From an uncultured Eubacteriales bacterium (GTDB lineage Bacteria; Bacillota; Clostridia; UBA1381; UMGS1253), in assembly GCA_900550065.1 (NCBI GenBank), contig URQR01000082.1, positions 1 to 8,680 on the forward strand: a stretch of DNA of 8,680 bases. Direction: 5' to 3'. Made by a program: the position numbers and the translations under genes. Each line of letters opens with the position of its first letter. Within the stretch, counting starts at the first letter, position 1. A model generated the notes under the pieces. It was not told the DNA's origin and did not search any database. It saw only the letters and a list, made by a program, of their open reading frames with translations. Shown here in pieces: positions 5,491 through 8,680 of the stretch.

Positions 5491-8400
5491 ATGAAAAGCA
5501 GCAGAGTAATCGCAGTTTTCTTAACGGTGTCACTTTTTGCGGGATTATTTATACTCCCAACTGCGGCACAGCAAGCAAGCATACTGCAAATCAACGAAGC
5601 GGCAGAGGCGGAGTCCGGCCTTCTGTCAGCCGACACGTCTACGCCCGCGCTAAACAACGCCAGCGGCGGAAAGGCCGTTTGCTTCGGCGGAGCAAGGCAC
5701 GACAACGAGTTGGAAACAATCGGGCCAGACCTTACCTTTACTGTCGATATTGAAAAAGGCGACGCTTACGCGCTATGGGGAAAGTTTTGGACAACGAGTG
5801 CCGGCAACGATTCGGTGTATTATGCCTTTGACGATACGAATTACATACAAATTGATCCAAAAAACACAGACGATTTTGAGTGGATTTTAATTGGCACAGA
5901 CTACCTTGAAGCGGGAACGCATACCATCAATTTTAAACGCCGCGAGACGGGCTGCCTGCTTGATCAGGTTCGCCTCAGCACGGTGGACAGCCTCTATGCA
6001 GATGCGCCGGCAGAGGTGGAGCAAGGCGTCTACCCGCAGGCAATCGACGACGCCGCGCTTGGCAGTGTTGCGCCGTTTGAAAAGGGAGACCGCGTCGCCT
6101 TTATCGGCGACAGTATTACGCACGGCGGCTATTATGTGACGCAGATTTTCAACTACTACGCGACCCGCTACCCGGACAGCCGCTTTACGCTGATTAATAA
6201 AGGAATCGGCGGCGACGACGCGGGCGAAATTTTCGCGCGTATGGAACACGATGTATACGACGCAGATTTTAACAAGGCTGTCCTGCTGGTCGGATGCAAC
6301 GATATGAACCGGCGTGAATACTTTGCCGGCAGCGAGCTGCTCCCCGGCGCGGACGAACGCCGTGCACAGCTTATGGAACGCTACAAGACAAATATCAAAA
6401 AGGTATACGATTCGCTCGCGTCGCACAGCGAAATTGAGCAAATCATTTTCATGAGTCCGTCGCTGTTCGACGAATGGGTGGTAGAGAGCAACAACGAAAC
6501 GTCGCCGGGCTTTAATAATGTACTGCGCAAAGCGGGCGCTTTCCTCTACGACTTTGCGCAGGAGCAGGGTATCGACTATATCGACGTAAACACCCCGGCC
6601 CTAATTATTGACCAATACAACAAACAGTTAAGCCCGGGCTTTACTGTCGTGCCCGACCGGATGCATCCAAAAGGGCCTGCGGCCTATATGATGACGTATG
6701 CGATTTTAAAAGCGCAGGGCGAAACGGGCGAGGTCGCGGCTGTGGAAGCCGACGCGGCGGAGGGTAAGATTTCTGCGCGCAACGCGTCAGTTACGGACGC
6801 GGCCTTTTCCGGCGATACGGTTTCTTTTACCTATGCGCCGCTCGCGCTGCCAATCGCGGCGGACCAAGACTACCGCGACGCAGAAAAGCTATTCCCGATT
6901 TCAGCGGAATTAAACCGTGAAATCATCCGCGTCGGCGGACTGTCCGACGGGATGTATACAATTAAAATGGATGGAACAACCACAGCAACAGTTTCAGCGG
7001 CTGACCTTGCGGCGGGTGTCAACATCGCTGACAAAAAGGGGAATCCCTCACAGCTTCAGTCGTTATCAGTCAAAGCGATTGCAGACGTAAGACAAAAAAT
7101 AGAGGTCAATTACCGCGAATTTATGGTGCTGGAGGCCAATACAATCCTACCGAGCACAGAGTATCAAATTGACCGTACCAGCAACGAAACTATGCTGTCC
7201 TCCGCACAGGCGTATATTGCAGCAAATGAGGGCAACGCAGACAAAGCCACGCAGGTGGCAGAGGTGCAAAAATATATTAAATTAAAGCAGACCGAGCCGG
7301 CTACACTGGCGCGGATTGCGCAGTTAGAGGAAATTATATACGAAATGAACCGGCCCGGCACGTACCGGGTAACAATCGAGCCCGCTTTTGGACAGGCGGC
7401 TGCAGATACGAACCCTCCGCTTACCTACCTGCCGTATGCGTTCCCTGCCGATACTGTCCGTATCCTGCCCTTTATGCATAAAGAAGGTGTTGGTGCAGAG
7501 CGCATCCTTTTCACAGACGAGTCCGGGGCAGAACTTACGGCAATGCCCGCCGCAGGCAGTACGATATCTGTAAAGACAACGGTTTTCAACCATACCACAA
7601 GAACCGAAACGGCGTCCTTCTGGGCGGCGATATACGATAACGGGCGTGTGAAGGCTGTCGATACAACAGAAATCACCCTTGACCCCGGCGAACAGCGCGA
7701 AGGTATTACGCTGCGCCTTACAATTCCGGAAGGGCAGAACCTTTCCGTATCGGCGGGTGTATGGGACAACTTTGATAGCATCCGTCCACTGGCGAATGCG
7801 GCGGACTTTCTGAGCACAGAAGTGGATTTATCGCAAATCTTAGTTGACGGCGCGGCGCTTGACGGCTTCTCGCCCGATGTAACAGAATACCAACAGTACA
7901 TCTCGCCTAACATGACGCGCCCGCCGGTGATTACAGCAACCGCGAAAAACAACTACGCGGCGGTGTCGGTTTCCGGTTTTACACTCCCGGGCACGGTCGA
8001 CATCACCGTTTCCAAGCTGCCGTTGGACGAACTGCTGAAAAACGTCGCCCGGATCAACGAAGTGAACCTGAGCGTCAAGGATGCCGGGAGCCTGATGGTG
8101 AGCTGCAATTTCAGCAAGGCCCGGGTCGACGAGCTGATCTATTTCCTGTGCCAGGAGTACGATCTCGACATCAGCGTGGTGGGCAACATCGTGTCGATCT
8201 TTCCGCACCTGCCCCCCAAGGAGAAACCCATTGCGCCCTCGGTCACTTACGACGCCTCCGACAGTACGCTTTCGTACGACATCATCGCTACGCCCCTGAT
8301 CGAGGTCGGCAAGCTGATTTCCCAGCGGGCGGGCATCAACCTGGTCGTCCCCCAGAGCCTCTATACCCAACCCGTATCGGGTTATGTCACCCGTATGCCC

Positions 8401-8680
8401 CTGGAAGAGGCGCTCTATACGCTGGCTTCGGTCAACGCCCTGGAGATCACCGGCAACCGTGAGACCCGCAGTTGGACGGTCGAGGCGGGAGCCCAGGTGG
8501 CCCCCGAACAGTCCGCTCCCCGTTCCAACTACACCCGGCGGCGGCAGTTCACGCCCAGTCAGTTGCTGGTCGATTCCACGGGGCTGGTTTCGGCTACCAT
8601 CGACCGGGGCAACCTCTACGACATCGTGCTGGACGTGTGTACCCAATTGGGGCTCGACTATTTCTTCATCAAGCCCGTCA
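5491..8680 (+). CDS. Secreted SGNH/GDSL-family esterase; frame runs off the window through a suspected chimeric join
   Basis: The frame is open for 1063 codons with no stop before the window edge. A signal peptide (about residues 1-26, ending PTAA) is followed by a carbohydrate-binding-like module (about 40-165) resembling those of the lyase. The SGNH domain (about 200-410) shows all blocks: FIGDSITHGG with nucleophile S208, NKGIGGDDAGE (G240), GCND (N270), and DRMHP with D389 and H392. A domain with LNREIIRVGGLSDGMYTIKMDG (474-495) and AADLAAGVN, common after such esterases, comes next. Residues about 690-775 are an Ig-like region and about 780-840 a cadherin-like beta-sandwich (ILVDGAALDGFSPDVTEYQQ). 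The probable role is deacylation of an extracellular polysaccharide that the neighbouring lyase also attacks. From about residue 837-842 the protein becomes secretin-like with different codon use, so the genuine esterase gene probably ends elsewhere. Residues 1-835 are trusted; the fusion is not. Confidence 0.85.
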   Translation, partial: MKSSRVIAVFLTVSLFAGLFILPTAAQQASILQINEAAEAESGLLSADTSTPALNNASGGKAVCFGGARHDNELETIGPDLTFTVDIEKGDAYALWGKFWTTSAGNDSVYYAFDDTNYIQIDPKNTDDFEWILIGTDYLEAGTHTINFKRRETGCLLDQVRLSTVDSLYADAPAEVEQGVYPQAIDDAALGSVAPFEKGDRVAFIGDSITHGGYYVTQIFNYYATRYPDSRFTLINKGIGGDDAGEIFARMEHDVYDADFNKAVLLVGCNDMNRREYFAGSELLPGADERRAQLMERYKTNIKKVYDSLASHSEIEQIIFMSPSLFDEWVVESNNETSPGFNNVLRKAGAFLYDFAQEQGIDYIDVNTPALIIDQYNKQLSPGFTVVPDRMHPKGPAAYMMTYAILKAQGETGEVAAVEADAAEGKISARNASVTDAAFSGDTVSFTYAPLALPIAADQDYRDAEKLFPISAELNREIIRVGGLSDGMYTIKMDGTTTATVSAADLAAGVNIADKKGNPSQLQSLSVKAIADVRQKIEVNYREFMVLEANTILPSTEYQIDRTSNETMLSSAQAYIAANEGNADKATQVAEVQKYIKLKQTEPATLARIAQLEEIIYEMNRPGTYRVTIEPAFGQAAADTNPPLTYLPYAFPADTVRILPFMHKEGVGAERILFTDESGAELTAMPAAGSTISVKTTVFNHTTRTETASFWAAIYDNGRVKAVDTTEITLDPGEQREGITLRLTIPEGQNLSVSAGVWDNFDSIRPLANAADFLSTEVDLSQILVDGAALDGFSPDVTEYQQYISPNMTRPPVITATAKNNYAAVSVSGFTLPGTVDITVSKLPLDELLKNVARINEVNLSVKDAGSLMVSCNFSKARVDELIYFLCQEYDLDISVVGNIVSIFPHLPPKEKPIAPSVTYDASDSTLSYDIIATPLIEVGKLISQRAGINLVVPQSLYTQPVSGYVTRMPLEEALYTLASVNALEITGNRETRSWTVEAGAQVAPEQSAPRSNYTRRRQFTPSQLLVDSTGLVSATIDRGNLYDIVLDVCTQLGLDYFFIKPV
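7990..8020. other. Probable chimeric junction between two genomes
   Basis: Within this interval the reading frame passes from a beta-sandwich ending LPGTVDITV, typical of Clostridial surface proteins, to SKLPLDELLKNVARINEVNL, typical of a secretin N-terminal domain. GC content rises from about 50% in sampled upstream lines to about 60% downstream. Leucine codons TTA and CTA and the threonine codon ACA, all used upstream, are absent downstream. No transposon end, direct repeat or att-like site is visible here. The exact breakpoint cannot be fixed, because a few bases may fit both sources. Confidence 0.7.
8011..8680 (+). CDS. Partial secretin/STN-domain protein, probably from a Bacteroidales source
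   Basis: This segment shares the SGNH reading frame but looks like part of a different gene, lacking both its true start and its end. It holds STN (secretin and TonB N-terminal)-like units. The first is LPLDELLKNVARINEVNLSV through VSIFP (residues about 843-905). The second is IATPLIEVGKLISQRAGINL through WTVEA (about 932-998). The start of a third is at about 1018-1063 (LLVDSTGLVSATIDRGNLYD). Each has the pattern 'L-x-x-(V/L)...(A/S)...G/N-(L/I)-N-(L/V)-x-V ... (P/A)-(L/V)-(E/D)-E-(A/L)-L/I-Y'. Such domains sit at the periplasmic end of outer-membrane secretins, and a Gram-positive secreted esterase should not have them. GC-rich codon use and wording recall Alistipes-type proteins, but that is from memory, not a search. 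Confidence 0.6.

Noticed and set aside
5887..6441. Minus-strand open frame of about 184 codons
   Set aside because: It is antisense to the SGNH catalytic blocks (GDSITHGG, GCND), which are plainly the coding strand, and it has no family signature.
7840..8646. Long open frame on the minus strand (about 268 codons)
   Set aside because: It is antisense to the plus-strand frame, crosses the suspected join, has Gly/Arg/Asp/Gln-rich content typical of a GC-rich shadow, and shows no recognisable domain. The plus strand over the same bases encodes clear STN-like units.

Overview
The window looks like a small carbohydrate-degradation locus from an uncultured, probably gut-associated Firmicute of the Clostridia. 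The reasons are strong AGGAGG-type ribosome binding sites, large secreted multi-domain proteins with a copper-amine-oxidase N1 'stalk' domain, and an AraC-type regulator beside the enzymes. That is inference from domain style, not a taxonomic match. This part is roughly 50% GC by hand count of sampled lines, with AT-rich intergenic DNA.

Layout. Positions 23-4237 (minus) encode a 1404-residue secreted heparinase II/III-type polysaccharide lyase: signal peptide, two tandem carbohydrate-binding-like modules, the lyase, a Cu-amine-oxidase N1 domain and a C-terminal F5/8 (discoidin-like) domain. Positions 4489-5313 (minus, GTG start) encode an AraC/XylS-family regulator with its own rho-independent terminator (4420-4463) and a near-consensus promoter. 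From 5491 (plus), divergent from the regulator, runs a secreted SGNH/GDSL-type esterase whose reading frame stays open to the window edge. The 251-bp and 177-bp intergenic gaps hold the promoters and repeated short motifs that could be operators.

Logic. The regulator probably senses a glycan-derived signal and controls both flanking genes. The lyase would cleave a uronic-acid-containing polysaccharide by beta-elimination, and the esterase would remove acyl groups from the same substrate. All three N-terminal modules in the two enzymes share one fold signature, which supports a common target.

Caution. At about 7990-8020 the SGNH reading frame changes character abruptly. Upstream is Clostridia-like beta-sandwich protein. 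Downstream is about 60% GC with different codon use, and it encodes repeated secretin/TonB short N-terminal (STN)-like domains of the kind found in Bacteroidales (Alistipes-like) secretins. The likeliest explanation is a chimeric assembly join that happens to be in frame. A real gene fusion is much less likely, so the last ~670 bases should not be assigned to the same organism without read-level proof. I see no CRISPR array, RNA gene or mobile element.
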